NCBI RefSeq assembly: GCF_017562075.2
Contig: NC_054083.1
Coordinates: forward strand, 17,233,141 to 17,297,140
From: Anopheles merus
Lineage: Eukaryota; Arthropoda; Insecta; Diptera; Culicidae
Direction: 5' to 3'
DNA: 64,000 bases
How positions within the stretch are numbered: position 1 is the stretch's first letter; every line of letters starts with the position of its first letter. The position numbers and the translations under genes are program-made. The notes under the pieces were generated by a model that was not told where the DNA came from, did no database searches, and saw nothing but the letters and a program-made list of their open reading frames with translations. Shown piece by piece: positions 1 through 9,956 of this stretch.

Positions 1-393
1 GTAAATCGCGAGCACACTTGTACACATTTAATGTCATCAAACATCAAAGTCCTTATAAGAAGCTATTGAGGATTGGAAAACAGTCCACATGGCTCCTGAA
101 GTATGGTTAAATGAAAACTAAACCGCATTTTACTTACGACGGTTTCAACTGCTTCGTGATCTTGATCTGTCGGATGCGTGCATGAAATCGCTCACGGTCT
201 CTTACCTTCGTCTGTTCATTGGTTATGTTAAATGGCGCCTTCCCGCTCAATCGATCGCTTTGATTTGTTTAATTTGTTATCTTTCTGATCTCATTGGAGC
301 ATAATGAATTTCAGTATGTTTGTATCACTAAAACTTTATTGTTTTCTTCATCTTTTGTGAAATACAATGGTCACATAGAATGACTGGTCAATC

Positions 394-1352
394 CTAATCA
401 CTATTTGCTGCAATCGTTGCCTTAATCCATGGGAGGAAGTAGCTGATGCGCGCGTGGACATCGGAATATCCCGCAGCGCATCCTTTTGACCAGCTGACTA
501 TGCCAACCTGTCTTCCATACCATACCACTGGGCCTCCAGAGTCACCCTGAAACAAGCAGAGAAGCGCATGTTAGTCATAACTTAACACACAGCCTTTGGG
601 ACATATTATTTACTCACATCACAAACGCCTTTGCCTTTTTTAGCAAATGTACACAAATGTCCAGGGTAAATAGCATCTGGTTGCATCTTGCGACAAAGCT
701 TCAAGGCAATGTTTTTAGCTTTGATAATTTGAGTTATTTTTGGTTTTTTTGCGATCTTGACTAATAGAACCCCTACCGACAAGTGTCAGTGTGGCATTAT
801 TCGGAACAATCTGCAACAATAATTCGATCTTCTTAACACGCTCTCCAAACTTCAGAGGGCTCCTCAAACGAAGCAGTCCAGCATCGTCACGAAATGCGCC
901 CGGAAAAAATCTATAGGAATGATACCGAGATGATCAATGTACCACGACACCACGTCACTGTCTATTAGTCTGTAGCCTTACGTTTCATGAGCTATAGCAC
1001 GATCGATGCGGTATAAAGTTCCACTCGCAGTAAAATTATTGGTCTCAACACGAACAGCTGCATTTTTCACCATATTCCTTTATGTTAAAAATATTGAACT
1101 ATAAATATGCTTTTTTGTAATGAATATTTTTTCATACCCGCTAAAACAGTGTGCTGCAGTCAATATCCAACGATCCGCTATGATGGAACCTCCACAAAAC
1201 GGTTTAGAGTTTACTGTTATGCTAACTAGATATGGTACCTTCTTGCCCTCAACATTAGATCCTCCAATGATCGGTGCTAAAGGCTCAACAGGCGATGCTT
1301 CCAATGAATGAACTATTAATAGTACTAAAGGCACAATGCCGCTGAGAAACAT
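394..1352 (-). CDS. Serine protease gene A, left copy (S1 family, one frameshift)
   Basis: Secreted chymotrypsin-fold protease in four exons: 1352-1138, 1077-982, 910-618 and 546-394, all with GT-AG introns. The start is the ATG at 1352, because it gives a hydrophobic signal peptide (MFLSGIVPLVLLIVHS); an in-frame ATG at 1421 would put 23 extra residues before it. The activation site is PLAP/IIGG. The catalytic triad is visible: His in TAAHC (exon 1), Asp in DDAGLLRL (exon 3), Ser in GDSGGP (exon 4). The residue matching chymotrypsin position 189 is Gly, so trypsin-like Arg/Lys cleavage is not expected. Exon 3 has one extra T in the run at about 743-749 that breaks the frame; the right copy lacks it. 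Corrected length is about 251 residues. Substrate unknown; digestive or immune roles are possible. Confidence 0.82.
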
Positions 1353-2647
1353 ATTGGCAAGCTTTAGGGTAGAGACGCCACAAACCAACTGAGAACTGAG
1401 TGTACATCGTGGGTGATACATGAATATTTATACTATCCCCATAAGTCACCGAATAGTTAAGTCGTCGTATTTGTTTGTTTTTAATAATAATACTTTTTAA
1501 ACGCAGGTTATTATGAGTTTCCTTCCTTCTAAATTGATAAGAAAAATGGTAGTAAAAACCATCTCTAACTTCATTCTCTTAAGTATACAATGTTCTAGTA
1601 GTGTAGCGTAAACGTAACGTAGCGTAGATCGTCATGTAAAAATAAAAGAGTGCATTCAATATGAAATCGAATGAAATCGAGGTAAATTTGATTGAAATTG
1701 GGACAATTTTGACTCATTAATTAGTATTGAATGTATCGAGTATTAATAGATGAAATAATTTTCGAAATTTCTAATGAATAAGGTTAAAAGGTTCGGATAT
1801 TTTATTTCCCTCCTCCAGATCCTCCAGAAGGTGTTGCGTGTAATTACAAAGTAACATTTTAATGTACACGCTAAATTTATATCCGGCTGTGTGATTCTTC
1901 ATAAGTCTAGAAAGCCTGTATAGATCGGTATGACAAAACAAAATAAAAAATATTTACTCATAACTTCTCAAAATCCTACATGTTCTTATCCGTTAATGGG
2001 ACTAATAAATATGATTCCCATTATTTATATATTTTGAAGCCACATATGATTATAAAGCTATGTTAAATATTTATGGCTTAGCTATAAGAAAAACCCAATC
2101 ATAACGCAAATGTCATTTGAAGACGAGTAAAATCCTTTCAGAGACATATGATGATGGTTTTAATTATCAACCATAACGCAAACATGCGTGGCCGTTAAGA
2201 GCTCTAAGATCTCTAAGTGAGAAACTGGAAATAAGACCCTCGCCCCGCTTATAAGTAAACATATGTTCATCTTCATAACTCTCCAGTTGAGAATCTCTCA
2301 TTCAACCTTTCTGTTGATCGCTTCAGCAGAACCTTCAATAGTCTTACCGATCGCTTAAATAAAGACTGCTGATATCGAGTTTTTAGTTTTTCCCATACCA
2401 GGCTACCCGGGCAGATATACACCAATTTTAATCGCGATTTCTCAGATTCTAGGAAGAAGAAGTAGAACTTGAAGTAGAGTAGAAGTAGAAAACAAAAAAA
2501 CGTATATTTTACTAGTTTGTTCGTTTGTTTAGTTGGAATATAAATTAGGTTTTGTTCTCGTTTTTGGCCAGTGACAGGATCAATTCGCCACTGGATACAG
2601 TAGATATAGTATTAAGGTAGAAAACTTAAGAAAGGAAACCTCGTACA
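1353..2647. other. AT-rich intergenic DNA
   Basis: No gene is seen. It holds the upstream region of protease gene A. Around 2190-2400 there is a TATA-like TATAAG and an AATAAA, which is vaguely LTR-like, but no second copy or target duplication was found here. Confidence 0.6.
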
Positions 2648-2965
2648 GGCGGTCCCTGAGATACACGGTTAATGGGGACCGAAAACGGCCGTAAAATACC
2701 GCGTAAGTCGAATCTCGTGATTTCCAGCCAAAATATCACTAATTTGCGAGTAATTTTGCAAGTAGGGGGTGGTTTTAGCCACTTAATTAATTATTTGATA
2801 TGATTCTGACTGAATATAAGAATTTTAAACCTTTTGAAATAGTTTTTAACATCCGATAAAAACAAAAATTATTTGGCATTTTACAATTGAATTGCTCAAA
2901 GAACTGTCAAATTAAGAAAACCGCGTATCTCCGAATCCGCGTGTAAGAGGTACCGTGTATCGCCT
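2648..2965. repeat. Dispersed repeat, GAGATACACGG family
   Basis: This segment begins with GGCGGTCCCTGAGATACACG followed by a TTAATGGGGACC block. Closely related sequence occurs at about 42425-42570, and the same end is found inverted at about 10449-10480. That pattern fits a DNA transposon or MITE family with conserved termini. The right end carries related GCGTATCTCCG sequence, but I could not define clean inverted termini or a target duplication. Confidence 0.5.
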
Positions 2966-3045
2966 TTACTACAATAAATCGATGATGTGTGATTTTTTAT
3001 TTATTACTGCCCAAAGTGGGTATACGGACTAGGTGGGCTTATAGG

Positions 3046-3440
3046 TGTAGCGACCAGAGCGCCATCTGGTGCGCACACCTAGAACTACCGACCAAAATGT
3101 TTAACGGGCTAGTTAGGCAGGGACTGCACACAAAGCTAGAGCAGGACAAACAGTGGTAGCATGCTGCACCGCAGCTATAAAAACGGTGGCTTGCTCCATA
3201 CACGCTCTCTCTCGTCCTAAACGTTTTAACACCGACACGCGCGTATCCGTCCGGCTTAACCGATACATTCTCTTCTCCGGCAACTCTCGAACGAACAACA
3301 CTAATTTTCGCGTCTCTCCCGAACTCACCGTTCCGCGGCTTAAAAGAAAAAGGAATAAATCGGATTCTACCAAAACGTAGTTCGCAAGGCGTGTTGCGTA
3401 TCTTTTTAAAAATTAGGGACCACATTTGTGGCGCCCCTAA
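3046..3440 (+). repeat. 5' LTR of CsRn1-type element (left copy)
   Basis: Starts TGTAGCGACC and ends GCGCCCCTAA. It contains a TATA box (TATAAAAA at 3176-3183) and a polyadenylation signal (AATAAA at 3354-3359), in the order expected for U3-R-U5. The paired 3' LTR is at 8786-9181. The exact last base is set by the ATAGG target duplication. Confidence 0.9.
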
Positions 3441-3443
3441 AAC

Positions 3444-3461
3444 TGGTGACCCCGACGTGAT
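3444..3461 (+). promoter_or_regulatory. tRNA-Trp primer binding site
   Basis: TGGTGACCCCGACGTGAT lies 3 bases after the LTR. It is complementary to the 3' end of insect tRNA-Trp including CCA, over 18 bases (tRNA sequence recalled from general knowledge). tRNA-Trp priming is characteristic of the CsRn1 clade. The right copy has the same site at 22423-22440. Confidence 0.85.
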
Positions 3462-4365
3462 CCGCAACCGACGCCGCGAATTCGTACGTGAGTGTGTGTG
3501 TGTACTACGCAGCGCAAACTTTTGTTCCGCGTTGAACGTGTTCAAACGTGCCACCGGCATCGGAGGTCGACGCAGAGAAGACAACGTGTGTGTGTGTGCC
3601 TACGACCGGGAGTGCTACCAGCGTTAGAGGTACCGGCAACGCAGCTGACCTCCTCCCCCCTTTCCCTGTAAAGTGTGCAACGAGCGCCCTTTCATCATTC
3701 ACAGGACGTTGAGTGCGGGCCGACGAAAAAACGCAGCAACGCCGTGTTAGTGCGCCCGTAGCTACACAGAGCGTTCCTGAATTGAGCGAACAAAAGAACC
3801 ACCCGCACACATGCGCGCCGCCTCGAAGCGCGACAAGCGCACACACACCATCATCGGCGCAGCAGAAAAATTCCATCCTTCTCTCGACGGCTGACGCAAT
3901 CGACGCAATTCCAGGAAGCGGAGCGACGACAATCTCCGCTGGTGGTCTCCTCGACGCCGATCACCGCCTCGCAAGCTGTTTCTACACCTCGTGCTACTGG
4001 GAATTTTTCCGTTTGTGTGCGCTTCCATCTACGGGTGCGATCAAGAAGGAAGACACCAACGTCGAGTTGCGCACGCAAATTATCCAGCCGTAGCAGTAGT
4101 GACACATCACCGCCATCACGATTTTTTGCGCTCGAAGGGGACCCCGCTTGGATCCAGCTGACAAGAAGAACGACGCCGCCATTTTCTGTGCACCATTTCA
4201 TCGCAAGTGAGGAAACGCCATTTTCTCCACCCGAGAAGGAAGACGACGCACGCTGCTTCTGAAGCGTTTTTCCTACCGATCGACCGCAACGACGACACCC
4301 TGGTTACGTGAACAATTAAGGTAAGATCCACCCTTTTTATTCACTACTAACCCCGACGCGGAAGG
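3462..4365 (+). other. Long untranslated leader of the LTR element
   Basis: About 900 bases lie between the primer site and the Gag ATG. Several short open frames occur on both strands but none resembles a known protein, and I treat them as chance. The leader is probably genomic RNA packaging and translation-control sequence. A splice-donor-like AAG/GTAAGA sits near 4321. Confidence 0.6.
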
Positions 4366-5349
4366 ATGCAGCGTAGCCCGCAACAAGGTGCAGCGCCGGT
4401 TGCCAGTCCTGCAGTTGCCATCGGCCCTGCAGTGGCCGACAGTCCTGCGGTGGTCGCCAACCCCGCAGCTGGACTCCCCACATCGAGTCCATACTTAATC
4501 GATATAACCCCCCTCGCTCGTGACGCCTCTACCGACCTTCCGGAGTTTCAAGTCGAGACCGTGAACGCCATGCGTCTCAAGCCGCCCGAATTGGATACTG
4601 CTGACATCCATACGTTCTTCTACGCCTTGGAGAACTGGTTCGACGCCTGGAATATTCATCCGCATCATCATGTTAGGCGTTTTAACATCCTGAAGACACA
4701 GATCCCTACGCGAATTCTTCCCGAGTTGCGTCCAATTCTCGACAGCGTACCAAATATCGACCGCTACGAATCCGCGAAGAAAGCCATCATACAACATTTC
4801 GAAGAGTCTCAGCGAAGCCGCCTACACCGTTTGCTATCCGAAATGAGCCTCGGCGACCGTAAGCCTTCTCAACTGCTAGCCGAGATGCGGCGAACAGCAA
4901 ACGGTGCAATGACCGACTCCATGTTGATCGATCTTTGGATCGGTCGGCTGCCACCCTACGTTCAGTCCGCCGTGATCGCGTCCTCTCAAAACGCCGACGA
5001 GAAAGTTAAGGTTGCCGATTCAGTGGTCGACTCTTTCGCCTTGTACAATCGCTCCGGTCCGTACCAAACCATCGCCGAGGTACGGAATGAGGAGGTCAAC
5101 CGCCTATCACGACAAGTAGCCGAGCTGAGTCAACGCTTAGAAACTCTAATGAACCAGAACCAAGCTCGTGAACGCTCACGGGCCCGCTCACGCTCTCTCA
5201 ATCGCAACACGAACCAGGCTACTAATCCTAACACTAACGGCTATTGTTTCTACCACGACCGATACGGACAGCAAGCACGTAACTGCCGCGCCCCGTGCTC
5301 GTTTAACAGCCGTCCTCAAAATAACGGTACTCCTACTACTTCTGCATGA
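4366..5349 (+). CDS. Gag of CsRn1-type element (left copy)
   Basis: 327-residue structural protein of the retrotransposon particle. The N-terminal 40 residues are Ala/Pro-rich. A retrotransposon capsid-like region follows at about 65-200 (for example FYALENWFDAWNI and LLSEMSLGDRKPSQLLAEMR). A basic Arg/Ser stretch lies at about 268-285, and the C-terminus has one zinc knuckle CFYH-x9-CRAPC (CX2HX9CX3C) at about 302-320. That CHCC arrangement is the signature of CsRn1-lineage Gag; most Ty3/gypsy Gags have CCHC. The frame ends at UGA (5347-5349) followed directly by CGG, and continues open into Pol in the same frame. Confidence 0.9.
   Translation: MQRSPQQGAAPVASPAVAIGPAVADSPAVVANPAAGLPTSSPYLIDITPLARDASTDLPEFQVETVNAMRLKPPELDTADIHTFFYALENWFDAWNIHPHHHVRRFNILKTQIPTRILPELRPILDSVPNIDRYESAKKAIIQHFEESQRSRLHRLLSEMSLGDRKPSQLLAEMRRTANGAMTDSMLIDLWIGRLPPYVQSAVIASSQNADEKVKVADSVVDSFALYNRSGPYQTIAEVRNEEVNRLSRQVAELSQRLETLMNQNQARERSRARSRSLNRNTNQATNPNTNGYCFYHDRYGQQARNCRAPCSFNSRPQNNGTPTTSA
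5347..5349 (+). other. Candidate readthrough stop (UGA-CGG) between Gag and Pol
   Basis: Gag and Pol are in the same reading frame with only this UGA between them. The frame stays open from 5350 through the protease DTG motif into the long Pol frame. UGA followed by C, and UGA CGG in particular, is a known leaky context in eukaryotes and their viruses. The right copy has the same stop at 24323-24325. Because both copies descend from one insertion they are not independent evidence. Confidence 0.6.
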
Positions 5350-8300
5350 CGGAACGCGGGAGACGTCCAGCTTCTAGTCGATTCGATATCATCGGCCAGT
5401 CATCGCCTTATTATCAAAGACTATAAAACTAACCAACCATTTCTTATCGACACCGGCGCCGACGTCTCCGTAATACCTCGACAGCACAGCTCCGCTCCTT
5501 GCAAACCATCGACTATGAAACTATTTGCTGCTAACAGTACGCCTATCCAAGTGTATGGAGAGTCACTCTACACATTGGATCTTGGTCTTCGACGCGCCTT
5601 TCTGTGGAACTTCGTGATCGCAGACGTGGGTACCGCAATAATAGGAGCCGATTTCCTCCAGCATTTTCACCTTTTAGTGGACCTGCGCGACAAATGCCTA
5701 GTAGACGCCTTAACCAACTTACGAACGCCGGGTGTTCCTGATCCACATCCAGGGGAGCCAACCGTAAAGGTGTGCGATTCGACCTCGCCAATCGCCACCT
5801 TGTTGAGGGAGTTCCCTGGGTTGACTGCACGGACCGCGCCCGGAACGCTCCTGCAATCCAACGTCACGCACCGCATAGAGACTACTGGACAACCGACCTT
5901 CGCCCGTCCGCGTAGGTTATCCCCCGAAAAATATGCTGCAGCTCGCGCCGAGTTCGAGTCTCTCGTACAGCTAGGAGTGTGCCGACCATCTAACAGCAGC
6001 TGGGCCAGTCCTCTGCACATGACGAAAAAAGCAGACGGGACGTGGCGACCCTGTGGCGACTACAGGGCCCTCAACGCGAAAACAATTCCCGACCGTTACC
6101 CTCTACCCTTCTTGCAGGATTTTACTATGCATTTGCAGGGAAAAACCATCTTTTCTAAGGTTGACCTGCACAAGGCATATCACCAAATCCCGATACATCC
6201 CGAAGATATACCGAAGACGGCGACCACAACTCCTTTCGGATTGTTCGAGTTCACCACGATGCCCTTCGGCCTACGAAACGCTGCGCAGACTTTTCAGCGA
6301 CTCATTCACGATGTCCTCCGAGGTCTCGACTTCGTGTTCCCATACATAGACGATATGATTGTCGCCTCGTCGACAGAAGAAGAACACCACGAACACCTGC
6401 GCCAGCTATTTCAGCGTCTCGAACAACACCACCTGGCCATCAATCCGGCCAAATGCGAATTCAACCGAAGCGAAATTGCCTTTCTTGGCCACTTGGTCAA
6501 CGCAGAAGGGATACGTCCTCTCCCGGAACGGGTACGAGCAATCAGCGAGTTGAGTAAACCAGCGACGATAATGGAGCTGAAGAAATTCCTCGCGATGATC
6601 AATTATTATCGACGCTTCTTGCCACATGCCCTGACGACACAAAGCATCCTACTTGAGATGACACCGGGGAACAAGAAGAAGGACAAGACACCGCTAAAGT
6701 GGACGCCCGAATCTAGCGAAGCATTCGACCGATGCAAAGAGCAGCTACAACAAGCCGCGCTTTTAGCTCACCCTACCTTAAACGCAGAGTTGTCACTCTG
6801 GACAGACGCTTCCGACTTCGCCGCTGGAGCCGTTCTCCACCAACGTATCGACGGCCAACTCCAGCCCTTGGGATTTTTCTCCAAAAAGTTCGAGAAGGCA
6901 CAGCTCAACTACTCCACATACGACCGCGAGTTGACCGCTATTTATCTGGCTGTACGACACTTTCGGTATCAGTTAGAGGGTCGTGAATTCTGCATCTACA
7001 CGGACCACAAACCTTTAACTTTCGCTTTTCGCCAGACTCTTGACAGCTCCTCGCCACGTCGAGCCAGACAACTCGACTTCATTGGGCAGTTCTCCACCGA
7101 CATTCGCCACGTATCGGGAGAAGAAAACATCACCGCCGACCTACTCTCACGAGTTGAAATTGTAAACGCGTCACCTGCAATCGATTTTGAACGTCTCGCC
7201 GAAGAGCAAACCAAAGACCCTGAGCTCGCCGACATACTCAGCGGTAAAACACGAACCGACCTTTTCCTTCAAAAAACACCGATACCAGGAAGCACCCAAT
7301 CGCTATACGCCGACTGCCCTGGTGGAATAATTCGACCGTACATCACAAAATCATTCCGGAATCAGCTTCTACACGCCGTACACGACCTTAGCCATCCTGG
7401 AGCGAGAGCCACTGCCAAATTAATGACAGAGCGATTTGTTTGGTTGGACATCAAAAGGGACGCTCAGGAATTCGCGAGAAACTGCTTGACATGCCAACGC
7501 GCTAAGGTAGGCAGACACACGAAAAGCCCGCTCGTACCGTACCCGGCAACGCAACACAGGTTCAGCCATATAAACATCGACATCATCGGTCCATTTCCCA
7601 TTAGCAACGGCAACCGATACTGCCTCACGATCATAGACCGATATACCCGCTGGCCTGAAGCTATACCGATTCCAGACATCACCGCGACTACGGTGGTATC
7701 AGCATTGTTGTACCACTGGATTGCACGATTCGGAGTTCCGTCCCACGTGACAACCGATCAGGGACGACAATTCGAGTCCGCCCTGTTCAAGGAGTTGACG
7801 CGAGCTCTTGGAACAAAACACATTCGAACGACCGCGTATCACCCGCAGGCAAACGGGTTGATCGAGAGATGGCATCGCACTCTCAAAGCTGCAATTTGCT
7901 GTAAAGATACATCGAAGTGGAGCGAACATCTCCCACTCATACTGCTCGGATTACGCACTACATTCAAGAACGACATTAATGCGTCGCCTGCAGAACTCGT
8001 GTACGGAACGACCCTCACCATTCCCGCCGAATTCCTCGTCGAAAAACCGCAACCAACCCTGGCCAACCAGTCCGACTTTGCCAAGACACTCCGGGAAGCG
8101 ATGAGCAAAATCCGACCTTCTAACACCGCATGGCACACCAACCGAACATCGTTTGTGCACTCCGACTTGAACAAATGCTCGCATGTGTTTGTGCGCAATG
8201 ACACCGTCCGTCCCGCGTTAACCACACCTTATCACGGCCCATACCAAGTACTTACTCGAAATTCAAAGTCTTTTCAGATCCTACTAAACGGACATCCCTC

Positions 8301-8763
8301 GCTTGTGTCCGTCGACCGCCTGAAGCCAGCATATACAACCGAAGAAATAATATCGTCAGCCCCGCAACAACCGTCACCCGACCAACTGCTGACGAGCCAA
8401 CGACACGCTACCCCGGTGGCCCAACCACCGTCGACGCAACAATCAACGAGGAGCCAGCGTCTCACAACTCCGATGCCCGGACCCTTGTCGCTCGACCAGC
8501 TGCCATCGTCCAACCAGTCGTCGCTGCCAGATCAGCAGCCAACGGCCACACAGTCGCCTTCAACCATACAGCTGCCGTCAACAAACCAACCGTCGATAGC
8601 CCGGAACCGCGCCACACGAACATCACCCATGCCGTCGCTACAACCAGCCAGAGCAACCACCAGCTACGCCCCACCACCGCCTATCTTACGCAAGGATAAA
8701 AACGTATCGACCGGTGTTACCAGATCTCAACGAAGAGTAGTAATTCCTCTGCGATACCGATAA
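5350..8763 (+). CDS. Pol polyprotein of CsRn1-type element (left copy, intact)
   Basis: Encodes protease, reverse transcriptase, RNase H and integrase in the usual Ty3/gypsy order. The aspartic protease motif FLIDTGADVSVI is at about 5440, upstream of the first Pol ATG (5515), so Pol must be made as a Gag-Pol fusion. Reverse transcriptase has its YIDD box at 6343-6354. RNase H has LWTDASDFAAGAV at about 6797 and TDHKPLTFA at about 7000. Integrase has an HHCC zinc finger (HPGARATAKL to CLTCQRAK, 7390-7506), the catalytic residues in NIDIIGPF, TTDQGRQF and GLIERWH, and a GPY module at about 8235. The last 150 residues are Pro/Ser/Gln-rich. The frame is unbroken to the stop at 8761-8763. Confidence 0.92.
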   Translation, partial: RNAGDVQLLVDSISSASHRLIIKDYKTNQPFLIDTGADVSVIPRQHSSAPCKPSTMKLFAANSTPIQVYGESLYTLDLGLRRAFLWNFVIADVGTAIIGADFLQHFHLLVDLRDKCLVDALTNLRTPGVPDPHPGEPTVKVCDSTSPIATLLREFPGLTARTAPGTLLQSNVTHRIETTGQPTFARPRRLSPEKYAAARAEFESLVQLGVCRPSNSSWASPLHMTKKADGTWRPCGDYRALNAKTIPDRYPLPFLQDFTMHLQGKTIFSKVDLHKAYHQIPIHPEDIPKTATTTPFGLFEFTTMPFGLRNAAQTFQRLIHDVLRGLDFVFPYIDDMIVASSTEEEHHEHLRQLFQRLEQHHLAINPAKCEFNRSEIAFLGHLVNAEGIRPLPERVRAISELSKPATIMELKKFLAMINYYRRFLPHALTTQSILLEMTPGNKKKDKTPLKWTPESSEAFDRCKEQLQQAALLAHPTLNAELSLWTDASDFAAGAVLHQRIDGQLQPLGFFSKKFEKAQLNYSTYDRELTAIYLAVRHFRYQLEGREFCIYTDHKPLTFAFRQTLDSSSPRRARQLDFIGQFSTDIRHVSGEENITADLLSRVEIVNASPAIDFERLAEEQTKDPELADILSGKTRTDLFLQKTPIPGSTQSLYADCPGGIIRPYITKSFRNQLLHAVHDLSHPGARATAKLMTERFVWLDIKRDAQEFARNCLTCQRAKVGRHTKSPLVPYPATQHRFSHINIDIIGPFPISNGNRYCLTIIDRYTRWPEAIPIPDITATTVVSALLYHWIARFGVPSHVTTDQGRQFESALFKELTRALGTKHIRTTAYHPQANGLIERWHRTLKAAICCKDTSKWSEHLPLILLGLRTTFKNDINASPAELVYGTTLTIPAEFLVEKPQPTLANQSDFAKTLREAMSKIRPSNTAWHTNRTSFVHSDLNKCSHVFVRNDTVRPALTTPYHGPYQVLTRNSKSFQILLNGHPSLVSVDRLKPAYTTEEIISSAPQQPSPDQLLTSQRHATPVAQPPSTQQSTRSQRLTTPMPGPLSLDQLPSSNQSSLPDQQPTATQSPSTIQLPSTNQPSIARNRATRTSPMPSLQPARATTSYAPPPPILRKDKNVSTGVTRSQRRVVIPLRYR

Positions 8764-8770
8764 CACCGAT

Positions 8771-8785
8771 CTAGGAGGGGAATCC
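8771..8785 (+). other. Polypurine tract of CsRn1-type element
   Basis: The purine-rich block CTAGGAGGGGAATCC lies directly before the 3' LTR, where plus-strand DNA priming is expected. The right copy has the same block just before 27761. Confidence 0.7.
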
Positions 8786-9181
8786 TGTAGCGACCAGAGC
8801 GCCATCTGGTGCGCACACCTAGAACTACCGACCAAAATGTTTAACGGGCTAGTTAGGCAGGGACTGCACACAAAGCTAGAGCAGGACAAACAGTGGTAGC
8901 ATGCTGCACCGCAGCTATAAAAACGGTGGCTTGCTCCATACACGCTCTCTCTCGTCCTAAACGTTTTAACACCGACACGCGCGTATCCGTCCGGCTTAAC
9001 CGATACATTCTCTTCTCCGGCAACTCTCGAACGAACAACACTAATTTTCGCGTCTCTCCCGAACTCACCGTTCCGCGGCTTAAAAGAAAAAGGAATAAAT
9101 CGGATTCTACCAAAACGTAGTTCGCAAGGCGTGTTGCGTATCTTTTTAAAAAATTAGGGACCACATTTGTGGCGCCCCTAA
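8786..9181 (+). repeat. 3' LTR of CsRn1-type element (left copy)
   Basis: Matches the 5' LTR at 3046-3440 except for one extra A in the run near 9147. Followed by the ATAGG target duplication at 9182-9186. Confidence 0.9.
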
Positions 9182-9419
9182 ATAGGTTTGGCGGGAAGGC
9201 CATATTGGACGAACGAATGACAGGAGGGGATTCGATTGTGATACGTAGTTTTTCACCCACACTACGACACATCAACCAAAATAGCCATTGGAATTAACAC
9301 GCATACATCAACAAATGATCGAATCCCCTCCTGTCATTTCGTTTTCATTTTTCTACAGCACTGCTGTCAATTTGTTAGGGATAAGCCCACCTGTATAATA
9401 AACCCACTTTGTTACTGCC

Positions 9420-9950
9420 GATCAAGTTACGATCAAGACCGAAACCTTTCGCATTCTGCAGAGTTGTACCAACACTTTAAATCATTTTTTCAAATGATGT
9501 TCAATGAGTCAAATGATATATTTAATCACAAATTCCTTATATTTTTTTGGAAATTAATCGTTTGTTTTGATAAAAATTACCCAGTTTTTATCAACTGCAT
9601 GTTTTTCCAAAGAGAATGTTTGAAATTTGCAATGTATTGTATGTTTTTTTATGCCCATGTAGTGATGGTAAAAACGAATCTCAGAAGGGATTCTAATCTT
9701 CAAATCCCAATCCTGGATGAGATTCGAATCTTTGAATCCCAATCCCAGTGTGGAATAGCGTTTTATTCTAATTTGCAGTTCTGTTTTACTTCAAATTATT
9801 TAACTTTGCAGTACTTACATTATAATTAGTACATGTTCCCGACGCGGACCTTTATTTAATATCAAATCAAATAATTTATTTAGTGACTATAACTTCTCAT
9901 TAAATGCTACATTACACGAACATTTGCTATATTTTGACTGAAAACTGTGT
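9420..9950. other. AT-rich intergenic DNA
   Basis: No gene is recognised. A short AATC-type block (about 9675-9745) resembles the longer repeat at 10488-10780. Confidence 0.5.
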
Positions 9951-9956
9951 GATTCA

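Larger units (their letters stand above)
3046..9181 (+). mobile_element. Complete CsRn1-type Ty3/gypsy LTR retrotransposon (left copy)
   Basis: A full-length element with LTRs of 395 and 396 bp, flanked by a 5-bp target duplication ATAGG (3041-3045 and 9182-9186). The two LTRs differ by a single A in an A-run, so the insertion is very recent. The primer binding site matches tRNA-Trp, and Gag has a CX2HX9CX3C knuckle; both are hallmarks of the CsRn1 lineage of Ty3/gypsy elements. Gag (4366-5349) and Pol (5350-8763) are open and lie in the same frame, separated by one UGA. There is no envelope-like gene: only about 20 bases separate the Pol stop from the 3' LTR. The host site is a hAT-like MITE. 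Confidence 0.93.
3012..9411. mobile_element. hAT-like MITE split by an LTR retrotransposon (left copy)
   Basis: The element is flanked by a perfect 8-bp target duplication, TTACTGCC, at 3004-3011 and 9412-9419. Its ends are inverted repeats: CAAAGTGGGT at the left and ACCCACTTTG at the right, with a second matching block (AGGTGGGCTTAT) further in. The 8-bp duplication and CA-starting termini are typical of hAT elements. Without the LTR element the MITE is about 259 bp (3012-3045 plus 9187-9411). Its right half also contains a 20-bp perfect inverted repeat at 9216-9235 and 9319-9338. It has no coding capacity. Confidence 0.85.

Noticed and set aside
2190..2420. A solo-LTR-like segment with TATA-like and AATAAA motifs
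   Set aside because: No partner LTR, primer site or target duplication could be found, and both occurrences belong to the same duplication.
3039..4331. Many overlapping frames of 60-180 codons in the LTR and leader of the retrotransposon
   Set aside because: They lie on both strands, overlap each other and have no recognisable domain; the leader and LTR explain the sequence.
4318..4365. A possible tiny intron before Gag (GTAAGA donor, CTAAC branch-like site, AG before the ATG)
   Set aside because: At about 45 bases it is shorter than the usual minimum for insect introns.
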